From NCBI GenBank assembly GCA_964530115.1, contig CAZGYD010000073.1:1-45795 (forward strand): 45,795 bases of DNA, written 5' to 3'. Source of the DNA: Fen-999 sp964530115. GTDB lineage: Bacteria > Pseudomonadota > Gammaproteobacteria > Burkholderiales > Rhodocyclaceae. Each line of letters starts with the position of its first letter. Within the stretch, counting starts at the first letter, position 1. A program made the translations under genes and the position numbers. Shown here one piece after another: positions 14,659 to 24,196 of this stretch. The notes below the pieces were generated by a model. That model made no database searches, was not told the origin of the DNA, and saw only the letters and a program-made list of their open reading frames with translations.

Positions 14659-15954
14659 ATGGCCAAGCAACTTCACCCAACCCCCTTGCTCGACCAGCTC
14701 GAATCCGGCCCCTGGCCCAGCTTCGTCACCGGACTCAAGCGGCTCGCCAAGGACAAGGATTACGTCGTCGACGTGCTCGGCCATCTCGAGCACTCGTACA
14801 AGACCCGCAAGGGCTACTGGAAAGGCGGCACGGTCGGCGTCATGGGTTACGGCGGCGGCGTGATCCCCCGCTTCACCGAGATCAAGGACGAAAAGGGCGA
14901 ACCCGTCTTCAAGGACGCCGCCGAGTTCCACACCATCCGCATCATGCCTCCCCCGGGCATGCACTACGATACGGGGACCCTGCGCAAGTTCTGCGACATC
15001 TGGGAGAAGTACGGTTCGGGCCTGATCGCCCTGCACGGCCAGTCCGGCGACATCATGTTCCAGGGCTGCACGACCGAGAACGTCCAGAAGGCCTGGGATG
15101 AGATCAACATCATGGGCTTCGACATGGGCGGCGCGGGTCCCGCCGTGCGGACCGCAATGTCCTGCGTCGGCGCCGCGCGCTGCGAGCAGTCCTGCTACGA
15201 CGAAGCCAAGGCGCATCACAAGGTCATCAACAACTTCCTCGATGACATCCACCGTCCGGCCCTGCCCTACAAGTTCAAGTTCAAGTTCTCCGGCTGCGGC
15301 AACGACTGCATGAACTCGATCCAGCGCGCCGACATGGCCGTGATCGGCACCTGGCGCGACAACATGGCCACCGACGAAGCGCTCGCGCGCAAGTGGTTCG
15401 CCAAGCACGGCATGAACGAGCTGGTCAATGACGTCATCGGCATGTGCCCGACCCGCGCGATCCAGCTCAAGGATGCCGGCGCCGTCAGCAAGGACGCGCA
15501 CATCTCCTCGGTCAAGGTGAACGACGCCCAGGCCCTGGAAATCAACAACAAGGACTGCGTGCGCTGCATGCACTGCATCAACGTCATGACCGGTGCGCTC
15601 GCCCCCGGTCAGGACAAGGGCGCGACCATCCTCGTCGGCGGCAAGAGCCACCTCAAGATCGGCGCCACCATGGGCACCGTGATCGTCCCCTTCATGTCGC
15701 TCAAGACGGACGAAGACTACGACAAGCTCGTCGAGCTCGCGCAGACGATCATCGACTTCTTCGCCGAAAACGCGCTCGAGCACGAGCGTACCGGCGAAAT
15801 GATCGAGCGGATCGGTCTGGTGAACTTCCTCGAAGGCATCGGCCTCGATGTCGACGCCAACATGGTCAACAACCCGCGCATGAATCCCTACGTGCGTACC
15901 GACGGTTGGGACGAGGAAGTCGCGAAGATCAACGCCAAGAAGGCCGCGGCCTGA
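14659..15954 (+). CDS. dsrA: Reverse-type dissimilatory sulfite reductase alpha subunit
   Basis: DsrA (431 residues) and DsrB form the siroheme enzyme that, in sulfur oxidisers, converts DsrC-bound persulfide sulfur to sulfite in the cytoplasm. The siroheme-[4Fe-4S] site is seen as C169 and C175 in SCVGAARCEQSC and C213 and C217 in SGCGNDC. An inserted ferredoxin domain has C263, C300, C303 and C306 (CVRCMHC). The neighbours dsrEFH and dsrL, markers of the oxidative pathway, show this is the reverse-acting type. ATG at 14659 is preceded by AAGGAG. It is the first gene of the operon; dsrB follows after 112 bp containing a strong hairpin. Confidence 0.97.
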   Translation: MAKQLHPTPLLDQLESGPWPSFVTGLKRLAKDKDYVVDVLGHLEHSYKTRKGYWKGGTVGVMGYGGGVIPRFTEIKDEKGEPVFKDAAEFHTIRIMPPPGMHYDTGTLRKFCDIWEKYGSGLIALHGQSGDIMFQGCTTENVQKAWDEINIMGFDMGGAGPAVRTAMSCVGAARCEQSCYDEAKAHHKVINNFLDDIHRPALPYKFKFKFSGCGNDCMNSIQRADMAVIGTWRDNMATDEALARKWFAKHGMNELVNDVIGMCPTRAIQLKDAGAVSKDAHISSVKVNDAQALEINNKDCVRCMHCINVMTGALAPGQDKGATILVGGKSHLKIGATMGTVIVPFMSLKTDEDYDKLVELAQTIIDFFAENALEHERTGEMIERIGLVNFLEGIGLDVDANMVNNPRMNPYVRTDGWDEEVAKINAKKAAA

Positions 15955-15960
15955 TCATCC

Positions 15961-16012
15961 TGCCTGTCTGACCAAGGCCGGATCCGCATCGGATCCGGCG
16001 GTCGGCCAGGCA
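15961..16012 (+). promoter_or_regulatory. Strong hairpin between dsrA and dsrB
   Basis: A perfect 10-bp stem, GCCGGATCCG (15977-15986) with CGGATCCGGC (15990-15999) around a 3-nt CAT loop, is extended by GACC/GGTC and by TGCCTG/CAGGCA. No T-run follows, so it is not a typical intrinsic terminator; it may stabilise the dsrA message or set the dsrA:dsrB ratio. Confidence 0.75.
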
Positions 16013-16066
16013 GATAACCCTGTTCGGATAGCGACAAATCACGACTAAATTACTCGGAGACGATTC

Positions 16067-17140
16067 ATGGCTCAACCTCAATTGCGCAAGCCAGTCGAAT
16101 ACTTCCTCGACAACAAAAAGTTCCTGCATCCCAAGTTCGCCGCCAACTACGGCAACTGGAAATACCATGACCGTCCGCGCCCCGGCGTCCTCCACCACGT
16201 CTCCAAGACCGGTGACGAGGTCTGGACCGTGCGCGCCGGAACGCAGCGCCAGATGGACGTCTATACCATCCGCAAGCTCTGCGACATCGCCGACCAGTTC
16301 GCCGAAGGCTACGTCCGTTTCACGATTCGCTCGAACATCGAGTACATCGTCTCGGACGAGAAGAAGGTCGCGCCGCTGATCGCCGAACTCGAGAAGAACG
16401 GCTTCCCCGTCGGCGGCACCGGCAACTCGGTTTCGATGGTCGCCCACACCCAGGGCTGGCTGCACTGCGACATCCCGGGCACCGATGCTTCCGGCGTGGT
16501 CAAGGCGATGATGGACGAGCTCTATGACGAGTTCAAGAACGAGCAGATGCCCAACCGCGTGCGCCTGTCGACGTCCTGCTGCGAGATCAACTGCGGCGGC
16601 CAGGCCGACATCGCCGTCGTCATCCAGCACACAAAGCCGCCGAAGATCAACCACGACCTGGTCGCCAACGTCTGCGAGCGGCCGGCCGTCGTCGCCCGCT
16701 GCCCCGTCGCCGCCATCCGGCCGGCGCTGGTCAATGGCAAGCCCTCGCTCGAAGTCGACGAGAAGAAGTGCATCTGCTGCGGCGCCTGCTACCCCCCCTG
16801 CCCGCCCATGCAGATCAACGATCCCGAGCATTCCAAGCTGGCGATCTGGGTCGGCGGCAAGAACTCCAACGCCCGCTCCAAGCCTACGTTCCACAAGATG
16901 GTCGCCGCCGGGCTGCCCAACAACGCACCGCGCTGGCCGGAAGTCAATGCCATCGTCAAGAAGATCCTTCAGGTGTACAAGGAAGATGCCCGTCCGTGGG
17001 AGCGCATGGCGGACTGGATCGACCGCATCGGCTGGCCCCGCTTCTTCGAGAAGACCGGCCTGCCTTTCACCAAGTACATGATCGACGACTGGCGCGGCGG
17101 CCGCTACAACCTGAACGCCTCGGCCCACGTCCGTTTCTGA
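16067..17140 (+). CDS. dsrB: Reverse-type dissimilatory sulfite reductase beta subunit
   Basis: The 357-residue DsrB pairs with DsrA in an alpha2beta2 enzyme and contributes to the siroheme and Fe-S centres. Visible features are GWLHCDIPG near residue 134, the cluster motif TSCCEINCGGQAD near 171-176, and a ferredoxin-type segment KKCICCGACYPPCPP near 235-245. The DsrC-binding surface lies at the DsrA-DsrB interface in known structures. ATG at 16067 has GGAGAC upstream. The length is normal and the reading frame intact. dsrE follows after 22 bp. Confidence 0.97.
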   Translation: MAQPQLRKPVEYFLDNKKFLHPKFAANYGNWKYHDRPRPGVLHHVSKTGDEVWTVRAGTQRQMDVYTIRKLCDIADQFAEGYVRFTIRSNIEYIVSDEKKVAPLIAELEKNGFPVGGTGNSVSMVAHTQGWLHCDIPGTDASGVVKAMMDELYDEFKNEQMPNRVRLSTSCCEINCGGQADIAVVIQHTKPPKINHDLVANVCERPAVVARCPVAAIRPALVNGKPSLEVDEKKCICCGACYPPCPPMQINDPEHSKLAIWVGGKNSNARSKPTFHKMVAAGLPNNAPRWPEVNAIVKKILQVYKEDARPWERMADWIDRIGWPRFFEKTGLPFTKYMIDDWRGGRYNLNASAHVRF

Positions 17141-17162
17141 AGATCACCAATCAGGGGAGACA

Positions 17163-17555
17163 ATGAAGTTTTCGATCCTCATCAACGAAGGCCCCTACAC
17201 GCACCAGGCCTCCGACTCGGCGTACCAGTTCGCCAGGGCGGTCCTGGCCAAGGGGCACGAGATCTTCCGGATCTTCTTCTATCACGACGGGGTCAACAAC
17301 GCGACGCGTCTCACCACGCCGCCGCAGGACGATCGCAACATCGTCAACCGCTGGTCGAAGCTGGCCGAAGAGCACAAGCTGGACCTCGTGGTCTGCGTCG
17401 CCGCGGCACAGCGCCGTGGCATCGTCGACGAGGGCGAGGCCAAGCGCAACGGCAAGGACGCGACCAACCTCGCGCCCGGCTTCCGCATCTCCGGCCTCGG
17501 CCAGCTGATCGAAGCCGGCATCCAGTCCGACCGTCTGGTCACGTTTGGCGACTGA
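17163..17555 (+). CDS. dsrE: Sulfurtransferase subunit DsrE
   Basis: The 130-residue DsrE forms the cytoplasmic (DsrEFH)2 complex that receives persulfide sulfur from TusA and passes it to DsrC. The catalytic cysteine is C78 in LDLVVCVAAAQRRG, the same number as in the characterised Allochromatium protein. The TusD/DsrE fold start MKFSILINEGPYTHQ is intact. ATG at 17163 follows GGGGAGA. dsrF begins 10 bp downstream. Confidence 0.96.
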   Translation: MKFSILINEGPYTHQASDSAYQFARAVLAKGHEIFRIFFYHDGVNNATRLTTPPQDDRNIVNRWSKLAEEHKLDLVVCVAAAQRRGIVDEGEAKRNGKDATNLAPGFRISGLGQLIEAGIQSDRLVTFGD

Positions 17556-17565
17556 GGGGAACGTC

Positions 17566-17928
17566 ATGACCGTGAAAAAATTCATGATGGTGAACCGCAA
17601 GGCGCCCTACGGCACCATCTATGCGCTGGAATCGCTCGAGGTCGTCCTGATCGCCGCCGCGTTCGAACAGGACGTCTCGCTCGCCTTCCTTGACGATGGC
17701 GTCTATCAACTCAAGAAGGGCCATCAGACCAAGGGCATCGAGGTGAAGGCCTTCGAAAAGACTTATGGGGCGCTCGAAGACTACGACATCACCAAGCTTT
17801 ACGTCGATGAGGAGTCCCTGGCGGCACGTGGCCTGACGGCGGACGACCTCTGCGTGCCGGTGGAAGTGATGCCGCGCTCCCAGCTCGGCAAACTGATGGA
17901 AGAACAGGACGTCATCCTGTCGTTCTGA
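17566..17928 (+). CDS. dsrF: Sulfurtransferase complex subunit DsrF
   Basis: The 120-residue DsrF (TusC homologue) is the structural middle subunit of DsrEFH. It begins MTVKKFMMVNRKAPYG and has the typical segment EVVLIAAAFEQDVSLAFLDDGVYQL. No conserved catalytic cysteine is expected; the single Cys in DDLCVPVEV is not in the DsrE position. I use ATG at 17566, preceded by GAGGGGA, rather than an upstream TTG that would overlap dsrE. dsrH follows after 10 bp. Confidence 0.95.
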   Translation: MTVKKFMMVNRKAPYGTIYALESLEVVLIAAAFEQDVSLAFLDDGVYQLKKGHQTKGIEVKAFEKTYGALEDYDITKLYVDEESLAARGLTADDLCVPVEVMPRSQLGKLMEEQDVILSF

Positions 17929-17938
17929 GAGGGAAAAC

Positions 17939-18235
17939 ATGCTCAACATCGTCAACAAGTCCCCCCTCGACCGCGGCTCGCTCGACACCTGCATCCAGAC
18001 GGCCGAGCCGGGCGCGATCCTGCTGATCGAGGACGGCGTCTATGCCGCCACCAAGGGTAGTGCCGGTGAAGCCAAGCTCAAGGCGGCCGCGGGCAAGTTC
18101 AAGATCTACGCTCTCGGCCCGGACCTCGAAGCCCGCGGCGTCGCCGACCGTGTCATGGACGGCGTGACCGTGGTCGATTATGGCGGCTTCGTCGACCTCG
18201 TCGCGGAGCACCGTAGCACCCAGTCCTGGCTCTGA
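17939..18235 (+). CDS. dsrH: Sulfurtransferase complex subunit DsrH
   Basis: The 98-residue DsrH (TusB homologue) completes the DsrEFH hexamer. C18 in GSLDTCIQTAEPGA corresponds to the conserved DsrH cysteine. The protein has the expected LLIEDGVYAA strand-loop. ATG at 17939 has GAGAGGG upstream. dsrC starts 44 bp further, a slightly longer spacer than the others in this part of the operon. Confidence 0.95.
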   Translation: MLNIVNKSPLDRGSLDTCIQTAEPGAILLIEDGVYAATKGSAGEAKLKAAAGKFKIYALGPDLEARGVADRVMDGVTVVDYGGFVDLVAEHRSTQSWL

Positions 18236-18279
18236 CACCCCGCCCACCATCCATTCATTCATCAAGGAGACGATCCAAA

Positions 18280-18612
18280 ATGGCAATCGAAGTCAACGGC
18301 AAGACCTACGAGACCGACGAAGAGGGCTACCTGGTCAACCTGTCCGACTGGAGCGAGGAAGTCGCCCAGTACCTGGCCCAGCAGGAGGGCGTGACCCTGA
18401 CCGAGAACCACTGGGAAGTCATCAACTTCCTGCGTGACTACTACAACGAGTTCCAGATCGCGCCCGCCGTTCGCGTGCTGACCAAGGCGATCGGCAAGAA
18501 GCTCGGACCGGAAAAGGGCAACAGCCAGTACCTGTACGAGCTGTTCCCCTATGGCCCGGCGAAGCAGGCGTGCAAGATCGCGGGTCTGCCCAAGCCGACC
18601 GGCTGCGTCTGA
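18280..18612 (+). CDS. dsrC: Sulfur carrier and DsrAB substrate protein DsrC
   Basis: The 110-residue DsrC ends ACKIAGLPKPTGCV, with both redox cysteines (C98 and the penultimate C109) of true DsrC. It carries sulfur as a persulfide or trisulfide between DsrEFH, DsrAB and the DsrMK membrane complex. The ATG at 18280 follows AAGGAG. Comparison with the operon paralogue at 12646-12984, which lacks both cysteines, makes the functional assignment clear. A perfect 24-bp palindrome lies 24 bp after the stop. Confidence 0.97.
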   Translation: MAIEVNGKTYETDEEGYLVNLSDWSEEVAQYLAQQEGVTLTENHWEVINFLRDYYNEFQIAPAVRVLTKAIGKKLGPEKGNSQYLYELFPYGPAKQACKIAGLPKPTGCV

Positions 18613-18636
18613 CCGTAGCTTCGTTTGGACAACGGC

Positions 18637-18660
18637 GCCGACCGGCCTAGGCCGGTCGGC
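18637..18660 (+). promoter_or_regulatory. Perfect 24-bp palindrome after dsrC
   Basis: GCCGACCGGCCT is followed directly by its reverse complement AGGCCGGTCGGC. In RNA it would form a very stable hairpin between dsrC and dsrM. There is no T-run, so partial termination or 3'-end protection of a dsrA-C message is more likely than full termination. The rest of the 117-bp gap shows no clear promoter. Confidence 0.75.
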
Positions 18661-18729
18661 GGTCGGTGGCCGGGCCTCCCGAGTGAGGCAGGCGGCCGCG
18701 CATGATCGCATGCCATCGAGCGTACGCAC

Positions 18730-19452
18730 ATGACCACATTCTTTGCGATCCTGTTCTACGTCGCCACCGCGATTTTCGTTTTGGGGCTGGCGTACAAGAT
18801 TCTCGATTTCGCCCGCACGCCGGCGCCGCTGCTCATTCCGACCACGCCTGCGCCCACGACCAAGAGCGGCGTGGCCTTCCGCATGTTCCGGGAAGTCGTG
18901 TTCTTCGAGAGCCTGTTCAAGGGCAATCTCTGGATCTGGATTTTCGCGGCGCTCTTCCATTTCGGCCTGGCCCTCGTACTCATCCGCCATCTGCGCTATT
19001 TCATCGAGCCGGTCTGGTTCTGGGTGGCGTTCGCCCAGCCGTTCGGCATGTATGCCGGATTCGCCATGGTGGCTGGCCTGGCAGGCCTCTGGGCGCGCCG
19101 CTTCCTCGTCGAGCGTATCCGCTACATCTCGACACCGTCCGATCACCTGATGCTGGCCCTGCTGATCCTGATCGGCATCACGGGGCTGGGCATGAAATTC
19201 GTCAGCCATGTCGACATCGTCGGCGTCAAGGCCTTCTTCCTCGGCCTGATGCGCTTCGACATCCAGCCGCTGCCCGATCACCCGGCGCTTTACCTGCATC
19301 TCCTGGCGGTCGCCGCACTGATGATCGTCTTCCCGTTCAGCAAGCTCTTGCACGCTCCGGGCGTGTTCTTCAGCCCGTCGAGAAACCAGGCCGACACCCC
19401 GCGCGAGTCGCGCCACCTGGCGCCTTGGGCGGCCACGTTGGAGAAGAACTGA
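18730..19452 (+). CDS. dsrM: Membrane cytochrome b subunit DsrM
   Basis: The 240-residue DsrM is a NarI-like membrane protein with about five to six hydrophobic segments and candidate haem-ligand histidines in LFHFGLALVLIRHLR and YLHLLAVAAL plus KLLH near the end. It exchanges electrons between the cytoplasmic DsrK and the quinone pool or DsrJOP. ATG at 18730 lacks a strong ribosome site. The stop is 1 bp before the dsrK ATG, indicating coupling. Confidence 0.94.
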   Translation: MTTFFAILFYVATAIFVLGLAYKILDFARTPAPLLIPTTPAPTTKSGVAFRMFREVVFFESLFKGNLWIWIFAALFHFGLALVLIRHLRYFIEPVWFWVAFAQPFGMYAGFAMVAGLAGLWARRFLVERIRYISTPSDHLMLALLILIGITGLGMKFVSHVDIVGVKAFFLGLMRFDIQPLPDHPALYLHLLAVAALMIVFPFSKLLHAPGVFFSPSRNQADTPRESRHLAPWAATLEKN

Positions 19453-19453
19453 C

Positions 19454-21007
<1,554 letters not shown>

Positions 21008-21033
21008 GACAACGATACCCCGGAGACACCACT

Positions 21034-22995
21034 ATGTCAGTCACGACCGATACCCAGGAAACCAAACTGTCCTTCCGTCGTTTCAAGGAGGGTGACGACC
21101 ATTACAAGCGGTGGCAGGACGACATTTTCCAGGCCGGCTGGTCGCACAAGTGCCCGACCTACATCCAGTCCACGCCGCCGTGCCAGGGTTCCTGCCCCTC
21201 CGGCGAGGACATCCGCGGTTATCTGAACATCGTCCGGGGCATCGAGAAGCCGCCCGTCGGACCGGACGGCAAGCCGACCATGCCCTGGCAGGAATATGCC
21301 TGGCGGCGACTCACCGAGGCCAACCCCTTCCCCGCGGTCATGGGCCGGGTCTGCCCCGCGCCCTGCGAGACCGGCTGCAACCGCAACCAGGTCGAGGACC
21401 ACGTCGGCATCAACTCGGTCGAGCACTTCCTCGGCGAATACGCGATCAAGAACAACCTGCAGTTCCCGAAGCCCGAAAAGCAGACGGGCAAGAAGGTCGC
21501 GGTCATCGGCGGCGGCCCGGCCGGTCTTTCGGTCGCCTACCAGCTGGCGCGGAAGGGCCACTCGGTCACCATCTTCGACGAGCATGAGTATCTGGGCGGC
21601 ATGATGCGCTACGGCATCCCGGGCTACCGGACCCCGCGCGACGTGCTCGACGCGGAAATCCAGCGCATCCTCAACCTCGGCGTCGTCGCCAGGACCAAGA
21701 CGCGCGTCGGCACCGACATCACGATGGAGCAGATCCGTAAGGAGTTCGATGCCGTCTTCCTCGGCCTCGGTGCCCAGGCGGGGCGCGCCCTGCCGATCGA
21801 GGGCGACACCAATGCCCCGAACGTCGTCACCGCCACGGCCTTCCTCAAGGCCTTCAACGACGGCCGCCTGCGCCATGTCGGCAAGCGCGTCGTCGTCGTC
21901 GGTGGCGGTGACACCTCGATGGACGTCGCCACCGTCGCCCGCCGTCTCGGCCACATCACCGATGCCAAGCCGACCGACTGGGAAGGCGCGATCGCCGGCA
22001 AGATGGCCCAGGACGTCGCCGACATCTCCAACCGCCAAGGCGCCGATGTCGTGCTGACGTCGGTCTTCATGACCGCCAGCAAGCACGAGCTCGAGCACGC
22101 CCAGGCCGAGGGCATCGAAATCATGCAGGGCTGGATGCCGGTGGCCGTGATCAAGGGTGCCGACGGCCGCGCCACGGCGCTGCGCGTCAAGCAGTGCGAG
22201 GCCAAGATGGTTGCTGGCCGCCTCGACATCAAGCCGATCGAAGGTACCGAGAAGGACCTGCCGGCCGACCTGATCGTCTCCGCGATCGGCCAGGCCGTCG
22301 ATTTCACCGGCCTCGAAGAGTTCAACAACGGCAAGGGCACGGTCTCGGCCGACAAGAACTACCAGATCCAGGGCAAGCCCGGCGTCTTCGCCGGCGGTGA
22401 CGTGATCCGCCCGCACCTCCTGACCACCGCGATCGGCCACGGCGCCATCGCCGCCGACACGATCGACCAGTACCTGTCGGGCATCGAAGTCGGCCGGCGG
22501 CCGAAGATCGACGTCCATTACTTCGATCTGCTGCGCAAGTATCACGAAAAGGGCATCGAGTTCCACGAGATCCACGAGCCGATCCGCGGTTCCAGCGCGT
22601 CGAAGGACGTCATCCACAACTTCGAGAACCGTTCCGACCGCTACATCATCCCGCACGATGAGCTGTTCCTCGGTCACTTCCAATACACGCCGCGCAACAA
22701 GCGCGTCATCACCCATCTGACCAAGGAGACGGCACTCGGCAACTTCGAGGAGCGTCTGGAACCGCTCACCGAGCAGCAGACCGTCGCCGAGGCCAAGCGC
22801 TGCATGAGCTGCGGCCTGTGCTTCGAATGCGACAACTGCGTGGTCTATTGTCCGCAGACGGCCGTCTATCGTGTCAAGAAGACCGAAGCGACGACGGGAC
22901 GCTACGTGGCGACGGACTACGACAAGTGCATCGGCTGCCACATCTGCCACGACGTCTGCCCGACCGGCTACATCCAGATGGGTCTGGGCGAATAA
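21034..22995 (+). CDS. dsrL: NAD(P)-linked Fe-S flavoprotein DsrL
   Basis: The 653-residue DsrL is a GltD-like oxidoreductase that links DsrAB-catalysed sulfur oxidation to NAD(P)+ reduction. N-terminal Fe-S cysteines (TPPCQGSCPSGEDIRGYL, CPAPCETGC) are followed by an FAD site (VAVIGGGPAGLSVAYQLA), an NAD(P) site (VVVVGGGDTSMDVATVA), a second FAD segment (PGVFAGGDVIRPHLLT) and a C-terminal ferredoxin domain (CMSCGLCFECDNCVVYCP, CIGCHICHDVCP). It is a marker of oxidative dsr clusters. It shares its core with the large fusion at 8188-11175, so the two may be old paralogues. ATG at 21034 follows CGGAGAC. Confidence 0.95.
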   Translation: MSVTTDTQETKLSFRRFKEGDDHYKRWQDDIFQAGWSHKCPTYIQSTPPCQGSCPSGEDIRGYLNIVRGIEKPPVGPDGKPTMPWQEYAWRRLTEANPFPAVMGRVCPAPCETGCNRNQVEDHVGINSVEHFLGEYAIKNNLQFPKPEKQTGKKVAVIGGGPAGLSVAYQLARKGHSVTIFDEHEYLGGMMRYGIPGYRTPRDVLDAEIQRILNLGVVARTKTRVGTDITMEQIRKEFDAVFLGLGAQAGRALPIEGDTNAPNVVTATAFLKAFNDGRLRHVGKRVVVVGGGDTSMDVATVARRLGHITDAKPTDWEGAIAGKMAQDVADISNRQGADVVLTSVFMTASKHELEHAQAEGIEIMQGWMPVAVIKGADGRATALRVKQCEAKMVAGRLDIKPIEGTEKDLPADLIVSAIGQAVDFTGLEEFNNGKGTVSADKNYQIQGKPGVFAGGDVIRPHLLTTAIGHGAIAADTIDQYLSGIEVGRRPKIDVHYFDLLRKYHEKGIEFHEIHEPIRGSSASKDVIHNFENRSDRYIIPHDELFLGHFQYTPRNKRVITHLTKETALGNFEERLEPLTEQQTVAEAKRCMSCGLCFECDNCVVYCPQTAVYRVKKTEATTGRYVATDYDKCIGCHICHDVCPTGYIQMGLGE

Positions 22996-23008
22996 CGGGG
23001 ATTCCACC

Positions 23009-23386
23009 ATGCGACGCGCGGTCACTTCGTTCCTCCTCGGCGTATTACCATGGCTGAGTTTCCAGGCGCTCGCCGCCGAGGGTGTGCCGAAACCGAAGAT
23101 CGTGATTGCCAGCGAGGGCAAGTGCATCGCGCCGCCGGAGGAAATGCGGCGCAACCACATGGACATGCTCAAGCACACGCGTGACCGGACGCTGCGCCAG
23201 GGAATCCGGGGCGAGAAGGCGAGCCTGAACGGCTGCATCGAATGCCACGCCGGCAAGACGACGGGGTCGGTGCTCGGCAAGGACCAGTTCTGCGAGAGCT
23301 GCCACGCCTATGCCGCGGTGAAGCTCGACTGCTGGGACTGCCACCAGCCGAAGGCCGGCTACAAGGCAACGGGAGTCAAGCCATGA
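23009..23386 (+). CDS. dsrJ: Periplasmic triheme cytochrome c DsrJ
   Basis: The 125-residue DsrJ has a signal peptide (about 1-22, ending QALA|AEG) and three haem c motifs, CIECH, CESCH and CWDCH. It is the periplasmic electron carrier of DsrMKJOP. ATG at 23009 follows ACGGGG. Residues 11-18 of the signal peptide, GVLPWLSF, are encoded by a slightly diverged copy of the 24-bp dispersed motif, an unusual case of a repeat serving as the hydrophobic core of a secretion signal. The stop overlaps the dsrO start (ATGA). Confidence 0.95.
   Translation: MRRAVTSFLLGVLPWLSFQALAAEGVPKPKIVIASEGKCIAPPEEMRRNHMDMLKHTRDRTLRQGIRGEKASLNGCIECHAGKTTGSVLGKDQFCESCHAYAAVKLDCWDCHQPKAGYKATGVKP
23039..23062 (+). repeat. 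24-bp dispersed motif, copy 4 (in dsrJ)
   Basis: GGCGTATTACC then ATGGCTGAGTTTC; two changes from consensus (G to A and C to T). It encodes GVLPWLSF in the DsrJ signal peptide. Confidence 0.8.
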
Positions 23387-24192
23387 CGAAAAAGAGCGCA
23401 AGCGGAACGTCGGCGCAAGCCGGCGCCGACGCACGCAGCGAGGCTACGCCGCCGGCTGCCGACCGGAACGGCCGCCGCAATTTCCTTGCCGCCGGAGCAG
23501 TTGCCGCGGGCGGCCTCGGCCTCGTCGCCGTCGCCCCCGGCCTCCGGCTGATCGAAGTCTCCCAGGCCCGGCAGCCCGGAACCCCGGCTTCGCCGGCCCA
23601 GCGCTGGGGCATGCTCATCGACACCACCAAATGCGCGAGCGGTTGCGACGCCTGCGTCAGGGCCTGCGACCAGGAAAACGGCATCGTCGAGAAGGTGGAC
23701 GACCCGGCCCAGCGCTCGCACTGGATCCGCAAGATCGATCTCAAGGATCCGAGGAACGGCCGTCAGCATTCCCTGCCGATGATGTGCCAGCATTGCGCCC
23801 ACCCCCCCTGTGTCGACGTCTGTCCGACGGGCGCCTCGATGAAACGCGCGGACGGCATCGTCCTCGTCGACCGACACATCTGCATCGGCTGCCGCTATTG
23901 CATGATGGCCTGCCCCTACAAGGCGCGTTCCTTCGTCCATCAACCGCTCACGCAGCAGAACCCGGAGGTGCCGCGCGGCCTCGGCTGCGTCGAGTCCTGC
24001 ACCCTTTGCGTGCACCGGGTGGACAAGGGCCAGTTGCCCGCCTGCGTCGAGGCCTGTCCGGAAAAGGCGATGGTCTTCGGTGACCTCGAAGATCCGAACA
24101 GCGAAATCTCGCGCCGCATCGCCAGTGCGGCGACCACCCAGGTCCGTGCCGATCTCAAGCTGAACACCGGCGTCCGTTATCAGGGAATCTGA
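23383..24192 (+). CDS. dsrO: Periplasmic Fe-S protein DsrO
   Basis: The 269-residue DsrO has a twin-arginine signal (NGRRNFLAAG followed by a hydrophobic stretch, about residues 28-52), so it is exported folded with its clusters. Four [4Fe-4S] groups follow: CASGCDACVRAC, CQHCAHPPCVDVCP, CIGCRYCMMACP and CTLCVHR..C..CP. It connects DsrJ with the membrane subunit DsrP. The ATG at 23383 overlaps the dsrJ stop; the long polar stretch before the RR motif is common for this protein. The stop is 4 bp before dsrP. Confidence 0.94.
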   Translation: MTKKSASGTSAQAGADARSEATPPAADRNGRRNFLAAGAVAAGGLGLVAVAPGLRLIEVSQARQPGTPASPAQRWGMLIDTTKCASGCDACVRACDQENGIVEKVDDPAQRSHWIRKIDLKDPRNGRQHSLPMMCQHCAHPPCVDVCPTGASMKRADGIVLVDRHICIGCRYCMMACPYKARSFVHQPLTQQNPEVPRGLGCVESCTLCVHRVDKGQLPACVEACPEKAMVFGDLEDPNSEISRRIASAATTQVRADLKLNTGVRYQGI

Positions 24193-24196
24193 CACC

